Positions 9,133 to 18,310 are shown, counted from the first letter of the stretch. The stretch is DNA of 64,000 nucleotides from Cupriavidus pauculus (GCF_003854935.1 NZ_CP033969.1:2728001-2792000), one strand, 5' to 3'. Translations and numbers: made by a program. The notes: generated by a model from the letters alone, not told the origin.

Positions 9133-10817
9133 TCCATCCCCTCCAATTCAAGCAGCACCTGCCGCCAGTCCGGGTGATAATCACCCTCATTGATACGCTC
9201 TTGTGCTTCGTGCACCCAACTCCGCCTCGCATCGTTTGACCGTTCAAACCACCTCAACTTCTCCAGAATTCTGTCTCGAGCTAACTTAGACGGGGGTTCA
9301 GGCTCATCCGCGTGGGGCAATCTCGCCTTGCTAAGCTCAATTAGCTTTAGTTGTCCGAACGATGCTAGCGACCAAACGTACTCAAACGAATCCACATCCC
9401 GATGGTTTACGCACCATAGGCATCCAGACGCCTTATCGCAGTCCGGTCGCGGCGCCCCTCTTGGAATGCTCTCAATCTCTTTAGGTTTGCCCGTACAACC
9501 ACCTGGAGCCACTGCCTGCGTACGGGCCGAATGTGGGTCGTTTTTCGACCAAAACTTTGCCGACTCAACGATGGCCGTCTGAACGCTTGGCCGTTTGTAG
9601 ACGCTAAGCAAGGTCCCCTTCAAATGCTGCGCCATTTCTGCGGTTAGCTCCGGATTGGCAGTCTCACGAAGCAGCCAGTTGATTCGAGTGTTCCGCAATA
9701 TGAGTGGCGAGACAAAGGCAATTCCCTGCTCCCTGCAGATTTTCCGTAGACGGTGTCCGCTGGAACTCACCCCTAGCCGGCTTCCCTTCATCCCAATAAA
9801 AGGGAAAAGAAGCTTTGAACGAGGAAAAATTTTTCTTCGCCACTCGAGATAGCGCTCAAAATGAGGTCTGTACTCCGCGAATATTTCAAATAAGACGTCA
9901 CCCCCGCGCCGAGCTTTATATTCCTTCACCTGATAACCGTTAAGGTAGCTACTGTATGAGAACCGACGTAGCTTGAGGTCAACGGCTGGAGTCAAATTCA
10001 TCCCCGTCTGGCCGATGAACATGTGTAGTTCAGCTTCTATCCTCAAGTTTGCAAGAGGGTATCGCTCCCCTAGCCTTGTCTCCTGCGCAATCTCGCGGAG
10101 ACCTGTGTAGTGACCCATTCTTTTTATCGACTTCCCGCTCCTCAGCGCAATTTTGACAGGTAGGGGAGCCTTTAGAACGGTCTGAAGAGGCAGACCATCG
10201 CAAATATCCTGTAGCAAGTGCCCAAAAGCAAAAGTGTCGCTCAGATTCTGCTTTTCAGCGCGGATGCCAACTGCGGATTTTCGATGACCTTTCCGCTCCA
10301 GTCGCGTTAGGTCCATTGCGGAGGTATGCCGGTCGAAAATCTTATCCAGCAAATTTCCCACTGCTGAGGCATATCCATATGCCGTACCCATCGAGATGCG
10401 ATAGCTATCGGAGTTGCGTATGCCCGGTGGAGGCCGTCTTCCATTGCGTGTCCTGTACAGCAACAAATCAGCCCAAGCGCAGAAGGTTCCGGTAACCGCC
10501 TCCATGGTCAAAGGATGACGCTTGCTCTCGGCAAATCTGAAAAAATATCTCAAGTTCAGAATCTGCTTGTCAGCGTATTCTCTCGAGCCTCCTCCCTCCA
10601 GTTCTAAGTTGATTTGCTCGTGTAATGCACGTACTAGCTCCAAGCGTTCAAGTTTCGGCTTTCCAAGCGCTCCACTGGCTATCATCTCCTCGACACAGTC
10701 AGTCCGCGCCTGCGCCCCACCTTCATAGAGGAGGATATGCAGGTTCCATGGTGTTTCCTGGTCTCCAAAATGGACACTGGGAAAGCTAAAATCAAATAGC
10801 ACTTCATCGATTCGCAT
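9129..10817 (-). CDS. Tyrosine recombinase B, atypical active site
   Basis: 562-residue phage-integrase-like protein. The C-terminal catalytic fold is recognisable: LILRNTRINWLLRE (R375 region of the H-x-x-R box, but with N where His would be), H398 in MAQHLKG, and Y407 in LLSVYKRP. The position of the first catalytic Arg (TGxR) reads IGQTGMNLTPA, with Met273 in place of Arg. It may therefore be a partner that needs another subunit for catalysis. Start lies 12 bases after the end of recombinase A and the end overlaps recombinase C, so the three form one operon. Middle gene of the trio; exact family not certain. Confidence 0.75.
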   Translation of the reverse strand: MRIDEVLFDFSFPSVHFGDQETPWNLHILLYEGGAQARTDCVEEMIASGALGKPKLERLELVRALHEQINLELEGGGSREYADKQILNLRYFFRFAESKRHPLTMEAVTGTFCAWADLLLYRTRNGRRPPPGIRNSDSYRISMGTAYGYASAVGNLLDKIFDRHTSAMDLTRLERKGHRKSAVGIRAEKQNLSDTFAFGHLLQDICDGLPLQTVLKAPLPVKIALRSGKSIKRMGHYTGLREIAQETRLGERYPLANLRIEAELHMFIGQTGMNLTPAVDLKLRRFSYSSYLNGYQVKEYKARRGGDVLFEIFAEYRPHFERYLEWRRKIFPRSKLLFPFIGMKGSRLGVSSSGHRLRKICREQGIAFVSPLILRNTRINWLLRETANPELTAEMAQHLKGTLLSVYKRPSVQTAIVESAKFWSKNDPHSARTQAVAPGGCTGKPKEIESIPRGAPRPDCDKASGCLWCVNHRDVDSFEYVWSLASFGQLKLIELSKARLPHADEPEPPSKLARDRILEKLRWFERSNDARRSWVHEAQERINEGDYHPDWRQVLLELEGME

Positions 10818-10828
10818 AGACTAGGCCG

Positions 10829-12097
10829 TTACGCTTGAACGTGGTTCCAATTCCTACGTCGGATTCCGGTAAATGCTGCGCTGAATGCAGCTGAGACCTC
10901 CTGTTTCACCCGGGTTTTCTCGCGGAACTTCACGTATCGAAGGCTTGTCTGCTCGTGCTTATGAAGCATGGCATCTCGAAGGACACCAACTGCTTCAGTC
11001 GTGCTTGCGCCGCTCTTGAGCAGGATGTCAAGAAACCATGTGCCAAACGTTGCCCGCGACTGATGAAATTTAAATTGCTCCATGAAGCGCATTTCGGCCA
11101 TGACCGCACGTGCTCTCATATCAAGGACGAGTCGGTCTACGGTTGCGACGGTGTATGGCCGACCGCTCCGCGTCAGGAAAAGTAAATTCTTATGCTTCGG
11201 AAGCGCCCTTGTTTCCCTCATCAAACGCTTCGTCGACGTCGCATACCGCTTCAGGTCATCCAAAACCACTTTGGGCACCCAGAGATTGCCTGAGACCGAG
11301 CCCTTCGTTGCTATCCCTGTCCCCGGCCCAACGGCAAGCAGGAATACGCCAGGCATGAACGGGTCTTCTCGCGCAATTTCAAGCCCAGTAACGGTCAAAG
11401 TGACGTTCGTACCGACTCGTGCACCGGTGAAGAACCCGTGGCAAAGCATTAGATGCAGCTCCTCAGTTTCATGCTCTGCGGTGTACCTGAGCAGCCGATT
11501 CATGTCCTCGGAAAGAAGGGGTAAAAGACCGTCCTCGAGTTGGTCGCCCACTACTCTGCGATAGGGAATTGACAGGTCGCTACTCATCCTAAGCACGGCT
11601 CGCCTGAAACCACACGAATCAGCAATCGGAATAGCGATGTGGCGGTCATGCCACATTGGGACAGTATTGCCGACAAGATTGTGCAAGTTTGCGAATCGAT
11701 AGAAGCGGATAACTGCATTCATGCAATTCGATACCGTACTACCCCGTAGCCTGCCGGCTTTGCGCTCATCGACCAGATGTTTTCTGAATATTCGGAGTAC
11801 CTGTTCTGCCTGGCGTACAGGGAAGTGCCGCCAATCAAGTCCCTTGCTCTCAAGCCAGTTCGCGTATCGATACAGGTGTTTCATTTCGCGCCTGACGGTT
11901 TCTGCGTCGACCGCAGACGAGGCTGTCCTTTCCGTGCTCCAGGCGTTTGCCTCATCCCAAGGACTGTGGTCTGCCCAAAAGATTTGTGGTAGCCGCTCAA
12001 CAGGCTTCTTATCAGGCGACTTCGTCCAGACCAGCCGACCACACTCGTCAAGCGTCGCCTCCTGAAATTCGTGTTGGATGCAATCAAGCCACGCCAT
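10829..12097 (-). CDS. Tyrosine recombinase A, first of the trio
   Basis: 422-residue site-specific recombinase with a full catalytic set: R227 (FFTGARVGT), H345-Q-S-R348, a second His in LHKHEQTS (379 or 381) and the Tyr388 nucleophile (SLRYVKF). An N-terminal SAM-like core-binding region (about 60-150) precedes it. First gene of the minus-strand recombinase operon; likely the TnpA-like main strand-exchange enzyme. The promoter must lie in the long AT-rich stretch to its right. Confidence 0.85.
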   Translation of the reverse strand: MAWLDCIQHEFQEATLDECGRLVWTKSPDKKPVERLPQIFWADHSPWDEANAWSTERTASSAVDAETVRREMKHLYRYANWLESKGLDWRHFPVRQAEQVLRIFRKHLVDERKAGRLRGSTVSNCMNAVIRFYRFANLHNLVGNTVPMWHDRHIAIPIADSCGFRRAVLRMSSDLSIPYRRVVGDQLEDGLLPLLSEDMNRLLRYTAEHETEELHLMLCHGFFTGARVGTNVTLTVTGLEIAREDPFMPGVFLLAVGPGTGIATKGSVSGNLWVPKVVLDDLKRYATSTKRLMRETRALPKHKNLLFLTRSGRPYTVATVDRLVLDMRARAVMAEMRFMEQFKFHQSRATFGTWFLDILLKSGASTTEAVGVLRDAMLHKHEQTSLRYVKFREKTRVKQEVSAAFSAAFTGIRRRNWNHVQA

Positions 12098-13083
12098 GGT
12101 TGACTCCTTCGACGTAGGCGATGGGTCGTCCGCTACAACCGGTCGGTGCGCATGTAGATGAAGCCGGAGCGCTCCAACAGAGAGAATCCGATGGAATCAG
12201 TGCAAATCCACAAGCGTCAAAAGGAATGATGGATGAATGTTGGATTGAATCGGGGCAGTCGTGCGGGAATGTCAGCAACGAGCCGTGCGAGCGTGCGCTG
12301 CTTGAGCAGCGACAAGGATACGACGGAACCTCACTTATGAAGTATTGTTCTGAGAAGAACCGTTCGAATCTTGTCCTCTTGGGGAAATCCAACTCCATGA
12401 CTTCACGCTGCATCGCATTCTCTCCGACGTACCCCTCTCATAAATAGCCAGACCGGGCTTACTTTATAACGGGCAGTCACGTCTTCGGATGCGAGAACAA
12501 CCTATGGACATTGCGTCCTGTCACCAATCTAGCAAAAGCTCTGTCCTTATTCAAGGGTATGGTCGACTCAGTTCAGACCGTATCTTTATCACTCTGACGA
12601 CTCCGGAGTGATGTTGGACATATCCAACGTGAAGCAACTCTTCCCGCGTCATCGACAAGGATTTCATTCACGAAGGTCAATTCAGCATTTGATGCTATAG
12701 GACTTGCAACTCGCCTCCGATGCACGAATTTCCATCAACGGTACTATCTACCTGACCAATACAATTTTATATTCGTTATCCTTATGATAATTGCTATACC
12801 ATGAAATTTACATTCTTTATCCGATAGATATATATTCACGCTATACGTACCATCACCCACAATTTCAATCGATGTATAACATAAAATAATTAGGACAATT
12901 TACGTGCCAGAATTGACTTCACCGACTCGTTTGTGAGGTACTTTCTGCTCCCGAATTTTCTTTGATTTCTCTGCGCTAACCAGCTAAGCTAACTTTGAAG
13001 TTTATGCTGACTATGTCGAGGAGTATTGGGCTATGTGGCCTCCTAGGCATAAGCGTGCGTCATATTGAATTGAGGAGCTAGCG
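12098..13083. other. Long intergenic region with AT-rich core
   Basis: About 1 kb between the recombinase operon and the first cargo gene. The segment 12730-12950 is strikingly AT-rich compared with everything around it. No convincing gene: open frames at 12084-12413 (-) and 12121-12447 (+) lack family features. Probably holds the divergent promoters and perhaps a silencing (H-NS-like) target. Confidence 0.5.
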
Positions 13084-13491
13084 ATGGGGATGATTCGGGA
13101 GAGACGGCAACAAGCGCTTGCTGCGCTACTTGAGCATACCAATCCTTGGATGACCGCGCGGTACTTCGCGCTGCTCAGTCATTGCATCCGGTTGGAGGAC
13201 CTCAAAGATGCATATCTTGCTCCGTTTCCCAAAGGGGGAGATGCGGACACGCAACGACCCTCGGTGACACTGCGAACCGTGAAAACGGGCAATTGTATGA
13301 CAAAGACTGACGTGCCATTCAGGGCACACGAATGCACCTCCTGCAGGATGCAAATCGTGAGCTCGAGTATTCCGCACGAATCCAAGGACGAACCACAGAC
13401 GCATAGGTTGCTGCGCACTTGGCACGACCTCGAACGAACCGACGCCTTGGCCGCACTCTTTAGCGCCCTAGACGAGCAACTGAAGTATTGA
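13084..13491 (+). CDS. Hypothetical protein (cargo)
   Basis: 135 residues, not recognised. A good ribosome-binding site (GAGGAG) lies about 6 bases before the ATG. The protein has a helical N-terminus (RERRQQALAALLEHTNPW), a cysteine-containing middle (C-x13-C-x2-C across GNCMTK…HECTSCRM) and a helical tail. The cysteines could bind metal, but no known family comes to mind. Confidence 0.5.
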   Translation: MGMIRERRQQALAALLEHTNPWMTARYFALLSHCIRLEDLKDAYLAPFPKGGDADTQRPSVTLRTVKTGNCMTKTDVPFRAHECTSCRMQIVSSSIPHESKDEPQTHRLLRTWHDLERTDALAALFSALDEQLKY

Positions 13492-13619
13492 GCGATGCCC
13501 GCTCTCGTTGGGGCTTTATGGCCCACCCAGTCTTTAATGGCAGTTCTAAAGTGAGTTGGGCTTCGTCGTCAGAAGCCATGTCGCACGGCTAGTGATATGC
13601 ACTTCTTAGGAGAGTCTCG

Positions 13620-14132
13620 ATGTATGAAAGCAAGGATGAGATAGTCTTCGCCCCATCTATCGATTGGTTTAAGGGGAAGGCAAAGAAGTTGAGGAAACGC
13701 ATCGGTCAAGATTTGGTCACACATACGTTTTGTCTGGACCTTCTAGCCAAAATTTATGGATTCTTCAACTGGAAGGATTTCTGCGCCTTCAAACTGAGCG
13801 ACGATGAATACGAGACGTTCTGGGATGCAGAGCTCGATGCCAAGACACTCGACGAACGACGGTATCTCCAGTCGTCGTCACTGATGATGGCGTTAGGGAT
13901 GTCCGAGGTCGAAGCGCTTCGGGTGCTGGACGACGTCGGCGTTTCGCGAAAGCCTGAAAAGGCAAGAACCAAGTTGCAGACTGCTCCGGAAATCGCAACA
14001 AATCTGTACGTGGAGGAGCAACCCAAACTGAACCAAGGCGCGGAAATAAATAGGGAGTTGGCCCGGCAACCTCTCGTCAGCTACAAGAAGCGTCATCTGA
14101 TTTCGTGTTCGCTCCCGTCTGCTTCGTCTTGA
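13620..14132 (+). CDS. Hypothetical protein with glyoxalase-associated small domain
   Basis: 170 residues, preceded by AGGAG about 8 bases upstream. Residues 18-60 (KAKKLRKRIGQD … LDLLAKIYGFFNWKDFCAF) resemble a short domain common in plasmid and island proteins annotated as glyoxalase superfamily, in which a KxLRxxL helix is followed by a LLAxxxGFxxW motif. The remainder is charged and unassigned. The function of such domains is not known. Similarity is by eye only. Confidence 0.45.
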   Translation: MYESKDEIVFAPSIDWFKGKAKKLRKRIGQDLVTHTFCLDLLAKIYGFFNWKDFCAFKLSDDEYETFWDAELDAKTLDERRYLQSSSLMMALGMSEVEALRVLDDVGVSRKPEKARTKLQTAPEIATNLYVEEQPKLNQGAEINRELARQPLVSYKKRHLISCSLPSASS

Positions 14133-14513
14133 CCGGCCCAATCCGAATCCCGCCGACTTGACAGCTCAGTACGCCATCCTCGAGAGCATGCTACGTCCGT
14201 ACGTTCGACCGCAATCGCCAACTGGCCAGACAACACCGCTGAGCATCGGCGTGTGCGCTTGCTTGATTCAAAGAGGCTGTGCGCGGGAATTACAACACTG
14301 GAGGCTAGGCGGGATTTCGACATCATCGCCCCTTAGGCGCGAGTCGTCGAACTCCGCAACGACGGTTATTGCATCGTCACCTCCCTCCGTCAGAGTGTGG
14401 CCGCCTCCACAATGTCGGGCTGTGCATCAACATAGGCGCGAGAGTGAAGCCCATACGCGAGTCGAGCAGTTCCCAGTTGGTGCTTGCTCTCTGGCACTGA
14501 TGTACGTTAAGCA
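14133..14513. other. No gene recognised
   Basis: Between the hypothetical protein and the HNH remnant. Open frames here carry no recognisable family signature; likely decayed sequence linked to the truncated HNH gene. Confidence 0.4.
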
Positions 14514-14755
14514 TCAACTGGTTGTGCAGTTGATGCCGAAGTGCCGTTCGCGATGACAGTTCGGACATAAGGCCATCACATTCTCGATGCTGTCGTCGCC
14601 GCCGTCCGCCAACCGTTGGCGATGATGCACCTCGAGGTACGGCCTTCCGTCTGCGCGCTGAAACGGTGCCGCCTGCCCACATCCCTCGCAAGCGCCCTCA
14701 GCCCTCAGCAGGACTTCCGCGATGACGTCCGGATTCCGCCTGAATGCACATCGCC
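14514..14755 (-). pseudogene. HNH endonuclease, C-terminal remnant
   Basis: Reading the minus strand from about 14755 to a stop at 14514 gives an unmistakable HNH nuclease tail: CEGCGQAAPFQ (zinc Cys pair), LEVHHRQRLADGGDDS and NVMALCPNCHRERHFG (second Cys pair and last His), as in McrA-like 5-methylcytosine endonucleases. No start codon or N-terminal region is present; the fragment abuts the 3' end of ridA. A relic of an older restriction or homing gene. Confidence 0.75.
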
Positions 14756-15112
14756 TTATTTCGCCGCGACGACCGCAATCTCGACTCGCAACAAGGGGCC
14801 GGCGAGTTTCGCTTCAACAGTCGCACGTGCCGGGCCGCAATCCTTCTCAACCCACGCGTCCCAGACTTCGTTCATCGCGTCGAAGTCTGCGTCGATGTCG
14901 GAGAGCCAGATTTGGGCAGAAAGGATTCGCGACTTGTCCGTGCCGACCATCTCGAGATACTTGTCGATTTTTGCGAGCGCACCTCGGGTCTGGGTTCGAA
15001 TGTCCGAATCGTCGTTATCGGAGGTTTGACCACCCACGAACACCAAGTTGCCGAACTCCACCGCTCGGCTCATCCGGGCATTGGTCACGTGCCGCTTAAT
15101 TTCAGTCTGCAT
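14756..15112 (-). CDS. RidA family enamine/imine deaminase
   Basis: 118-residue YjgF/YER057c/UK114 protein (N-terminal RMSRAVEFGNLVFVGGQT, middle AKIDKYLEMVGTDKSRILSAQIW). RidA proteins hydrolyse reactive 2-aminoacrylate or cyclic imines to 2-oxoacids and ammonia. As the last gene of the dehydrogenase operon, 10 bases after the alpha subunit, it probably clears the imine released when the dehydrogenase oxidises its secondary amine substrate. An Arg is present near the C-terminus (PLLRVEIA) where the family has its catalytic arginine. Confidence 0.85.
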   Translation of the reverse strand: MQTEIKRHVTNARMSRAVEFGNLVFVGGQTSDNDDSDIRTQTRGALAKIDKYLEMVGTDKSRILSAQIWLSDIDADFDAMNEVWDAWVEKDCGPARATVEAKLAGPLLRVEIAVVAAK

Positions 15113-15122
15113 CTGTGTTTCC

Positions 15123-16517
15123 TCAATCGACGTTATGGAAGATACCGGCCAACTGGCCCAGTGTGATTGGCTTGATTGGAGGTCGAATGCGGTAATAGCC
15201 GACTTCTGCGGGAGAGACCTTTCGCTCGTCCGCGATGACCTCTGCGACCGTTAGCCCGCACATGCGTCCTTGGCAGGGGCCCATCCCACAACGATTGAAC
15301 GCTTTAATCTGGTTTGGCCCCACGCATCCAAGAGCGACGGAACGTCGGATTTCTCCAGCCGTCACCTCTTCGCATCGACACACCAATACGCCGTCGTCCG
15401 TCGGCACCCGAGTCGCGTCGCTCGGTCGATAGAGCGAGTCGAGGAACGGCCGGATGGAAAGCTGCTGCGAAAGGCGCGCGCGCAACTTTGCAGCAAGCCG
15501 CGAGAACTCGGTGTCGCGAATCTTTCCGTGGCGCCGCGCAATCTCGAGGCCGCAAATCTCTCCCTGGGTCGCCGCAGCTTTGGCGCCGGCAATGCCACCG
15601 CCATCCCCGACGACGAAGAACTCGGGGACGTCGAGCTCGAAAACATCGCTCCGTTTGGGGACCCAGCAAAGCTGTACATCGTCCCAGCGATGCTCCGCTC
15701 GAATCGACCAGGAAGCCTGGGTGTTCGGAACGACGCCCTGATGCAGAAGAATCAAGCTTGCATCAACCCGATGGCTCTGATTGTTTGCGGTGAACGAGAG
15801 CGCCTCTGCGACGGATGCTCCATCGACACGAAGGTCTTTTGCACCGTGATACACCGGCACGCGAGCCTGGCGCAGCACGCGCAGCAAGCCAACGCCCTTC
15901 GCAAGGTCTCTCCAACCAAACAACGCACCTACTACGTGCTTCGCTGCTCGGCGCTTGTCGGAGAGAGTCGTTGTTTCGACGAGCGCCTTGATGGGCGCCT
16001 TTGCCCGAAGGTACTGCGAAGCCAGCAGATACAGAAGCGGCCCGCAACCTGCCAATACGACCGGCTGCCGAGGAACCGTCCCGGAGGCTTTCAACAGAAT
16101 TTGAGCAGCACCTGCGGTCATTACGCCGGGCAACGACCACCCGGGAATCGGGAAGGGGCGCTCCATCGCGCCGGTCGCGACGACAATCTGCTTGCCCGTC
16201 ACCGATTTCGTCTGTTCCTTCTGCAGGTATTCGACGGTTCTGTCCGCATTGACTTGCCACACCTGTGCACCACGCTCATGGCGCACATTGCTCGATTCAA
16301 ATGCGAACGCGATGTCCTTCCCAGCCGCGTAGTCCGGACCGAGCAGCGTCAGTCGTTTATCGTCGGTGCGAGTAATCGAACGATAAATCTGACCGCCGAC
16401 CGCCTCTTGTTCGTCCAAGAGCACGACGCTCAATCCCGCCTGCGCTGCAGCCGTAGCGGTAGTCATACCTGCCGGGCCGGCTCCGATTACGACTACATCA
16501 AATGATTCTGGCGTCAC
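15123..16517 (-). CDS. Opine/D-imino-acid dehydrogenase alpha subunit (OoxA/HcnB-like)
   Basis: 464-residue FAD/NAD(P)-binding protein: an N-terminal dinucleotide motif (VVVIGAGPAGMTTATAAAQAG), a second nucleotide-binding region (VVLAGCGPLLYLLAS), and a C-terminal BFD-like [2Fe-2S] domain (CRCEEVTAGEIRRSV, then FNRCGMGPCQGRMCG). This layout is shared by octopine oxidase OoxA, D-hydroxyproline dehydrogenase and HcnB. It transfers electrons from the beta-subunit flavin towards the respiratory chain. Six bases after the small ferredoxin-like subunit, in one operon with it, the beta subunit and RidA. Confidence 0.85.
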   Translation of the reverse strand: MTPESFDVVVIGAGPAGMTTATAAAQAGLSVVLLDEQEAVGGQIYRSITRTDDKRLTLLGPDYAAGKDIAFAFESSNVRHERGAQVWQVNADRTVEYLQKEQTKSVTGKQIVVATGAMERPFPIPGWSLPGVMTAGAAQILLKASGTVPRQPVVLAGCGPLLYLLASQYLRAKAPIKALVETTTLSDKRRAAKHVVGALFGWRDLAKGVGLLRVLRQARVPVYHGAKDLRVDGASVAEALSFTANNQSHRVDASLILLHQGVVPNTQASWSIRAEHRWDDVQLCWVPKRSDVFELDVPEFFVVGDGGGIAGAKAAATQGEICGLEIARRHGKIRDTEFSRLAAKLRARLSQQLSIRPFLDSLYRPSDATRVPTDDGVLVCRCEEVTAGEIRRSVALGCVGPNQIKAFNRCGMGPCQGRMCGLTVAEVIADERKVSPAEVGYYRIRPPIKPITLGQLAGIFHNVD

Positions 16518-16522
16518 AAACG

Positions 16523-16876
16523 CTACTCCTGGCGCAGTTGGGCTGCTGGTGCATCGTCATCGACTCCCTGACGAACCTGGCGTGCACCTTGTTGAGAACG
16601 AACGACCATCCCTTCCTGAACGGGCTCGAGGCAGCTCTGGGTATTTGGCATTCCGTCGACTTCAACAAGACACTCGAAGCAAACGCCCATCATGCAAAAC
16701 GGCGCTCGTGGGGCGGCCGTCACCGGCGTGCTGCGAAAGCGCCGAACGCCGGTCAGCAGTAGCGCGGCGGCGAGGTTGGACCCGGCCGGTACCTGATAGT
16801 CGATGCCGTCGAACGATATGCGTACCGTCGGACCCTGCGAAGTCGGTAGTTGCTCAAACAGTGAATCAGTCGACAT
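16523..16876 (-). CDS. [2Fe-2S] ferredoxin-like small subunit (HcnA-like)
   Basis: Small ferredoxin-fold protein of about 117 residues, whose cysteine motif FCMMGVCFECLVEVDG plus a distal Cys (TQSCL) is that of the gamma subunits of opine oxidases, D-hydroxyproline dehydrogenases and HCN synthase. Probably passes electrons between the two flavoproteins. The start chosen (16876) overlaps the end of the beta subunit by 11 bases; an ATG at 16891 would overlap more. Confidence 0.85.
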   Translation of the reverse strand: MSTDSLFEQLPTSQGPTVRISFDGIDYQVPAGSNLAAALLLTGVRRFRSTPVTAAPRAPFCMMGVCFECLVEVDGMPNTQSCLEPVQEGMVVRSQQGARQVRQGVDDDAPAAQLRQE

Positions 16877-18011
16877 GGGCAAAAGCTTCATAAGGTTTCA
16901 GAAAGCGGTCCGCGGAGAAGGCCTGGAAATCGGGAGGTATCGCACCGCCCGTGAGCCAGCTGCCAAGGCGCAGGGAGTGCGCAGCCGCCAATGTGACCCC
17001 GCTGTGGCAACTGACGTTGAACGCGCCAGGATGCGCTTCAGACTCTTGATAGATTGGGAAGCCGTCTGGTGTCATCACACGAAGTGCGCCCCAGGCGCGT
17101 ACGAGCCGAACGTCACGTAGCAGCGGGAAAGCCCGCACGCCGCGAGCAGCAATTTCGGAGATGACGTTGGTCGTCACGCCGTTGTTGAAGCCCACGTCTT
17201 CCAACGAGTCACCCAACTGAACCGTTCCTTCATTCGTTTGCCGGACGGTCACCGTCGGATGATGAAGGAACGGCGCGACGCGCTCGCTTATCAAGACCTG
17301 GCCGCGTATGGGGACGACGGGGGCGTTAAGCCCAACCATCGGCGCGAGGTTTTTGTTTCCTAAGCCGGCCGCCAGGATGACGCGCGCCGTCGTCCATCGA
17401 CCACGTTTTCCATGCACGACGAATCCACCGGCCTGCGGCTCGATGCGTTGCACGCGCTCAGAGTTGACCAAATCCCCGTTACGATTGGCAAACCCTCGGC
17501 GCAAGGCAAGCAGAAGCTTGAGAGGATTGACATGGCCGTCCATCGGCGAATAGGTCGCTCCGGCGACAGACTTTCCAACACCCGGAAGCCGCGCAGCAAG
17601 TTCAGCCGGCTGCAAGACTTCGAAGGGATAGTCGCCATCTGACTCGTCAGCAATCTGCGAAAGCTGGCTTGCGCGCTCCTCGAGCTCTTCGTCGGAGAAG
17701 CACAAATCGAAGCCTCCCTGCTGAAGTAGTTGTGTGTCCACTTCAGTCTCTGCGAGCAACGTAGCGGCAAAAGACGGCCAGAGCGCTGCGGATGCGCGTG
17801 TCCATGAGGCGTAGCTAGGCCTTCCGACGCCTTTACCTTGGACCCAAACCAAGCCGAAGTTGCCAACGGAGGCGCCGAAGGCATCATCCCCTTCATCGAT
17901 TACAAGGACTTTTGCGCCTTCTCGCGCAATTCCGAAAGCAACGGCAGACCCAACCAGCCCACCACCGATGACGACTGTGTCGTAGAACTTTGATATTTCA
18001 CGTGTTGTCAT
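16866..18011 (-). CDS. Opine/D-imino-acid dehydrogenase beta subunit (OoxB/HcnC-like)
   Basis: 381-residue D-amino-acid-oxidase (DAO) superfamily flavoprotein: N-terminal YDTVVIGGGLVGSAVAFGIA, then VLVIDEGDDAFGASVGNFGL, and a C-terminal GVTLAAAHSLRLGSWL. In the three-subunit dehydrogenases this is the substrate-oxidising subunit that cleaves the C-N bond of an opine or oxidises a D-imino acid. First gene of the minus-strand operon (beta, gamma, alpha, ridA), divergent from the LysR regulator at 18311. The LysR neighbour and the amino acid transporter favour an arginine- or ornithine-derived opine; D-hydroxyproline or another cyclic D-amino acid is the main alternative. Confidence 0.85.
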   Translation of the reverse strand: MTTREISKFYDTVVIGGGLVGSAVAFGIAREGAKVLVIDEGDDAFGASVGNFGLVWVQGKGVGRPSYASWTRASAALWPSFAATLLAETEVDTQLLQQGGFDLCFSDEELEERASQLSQIADESDGDYPFEVLQPAELAARLPGVGKSVAGATYSPMDGHVNPLKLLLALRRGFANRNGDLVNSERVQRIEPQAGGFVVHGKRGRWTTARVILAAGLGNKNLAPMVGLNAPVVPIRGQVLISERVAPFLHHPTVTVRQTNEGTVQLGDSLEDVGFNNGVTTNVISEIAARGVRAFPLLRDVRLVRAWGALRVMTPDGFPIYQESEAHPGAFNVSCHSGVTLAAAHSLRLGSWLTGGAIPPDFQAFSADRFLKPYEAFAHVD

Positions 18012-18264
18012 TACCGCATTCTCAGAGTGCAGGCCGCATTACTTCAGCCCGCCACTAACCTATCTACCATGGCGTGGAGAGTTCGCCGGGCCCCGGTGGA
18101 TTTGTGCGCTTGCGCATGCATGCAAAGGGCAAGCCCACCAGCCACAATCCAACTGCAGTTATCGGGGATTGGCGGACTTGGCCTCAGAACCAATCAGTAC
18201 CGGCAACTGCCGCCGAGAGTTGTTCTGTGTTGCTACGAATCTTGAGCCGACACGTTTATGCGGT

Positions 18265-18301
18265 CAAATGCGAATACAATCGGTGTCTATGCCAAAATGA
18301 G
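18265..18301. promoter_or_regulatory. Candidate LysR operator (enzyme/regulator side)
   Basis: AATGCGAATA at 18267-18276 and TATGCCAAAATGAG at 18288-18301, just before the LysR start. The same two blocks with the same spacing occur in inverted orientation at 19525-19561, in front of the transporter operon. Two such sites in one divergent regulon are good evidence for binding by the encoded LysR protein. Confidence 0.6.
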
Positions 18302-18310
18302 ATAGGTGAG

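Noticed and set aside
12084-12413. 109-codon open frame just upstream of recombinase A on the same strand
   Set aside because: Serine/cysteine-rich, no family features, no clear ribosome-binding site; more likely leader sequence.
12121-12447. 108-codon plus-strand frame in the recombinase promoter region
   Set aside because: Composition looks non-coding and it overlaps the likely promoter of the minus-strand operon.
15270-16505. 411-codon plus-strand frame opposite the dehydrogenase alpha subunit
   Set aside because: Mirror frame of a well-supported flavoprotein gene; no domain of its own.
18074-18310. 79-residue N-terminal extension of the OccR-like LysR protein
   Set aside because: The regulator family starts at MKLRQIEAFRAV; the extension has no similarity and crosses the predicted operator.
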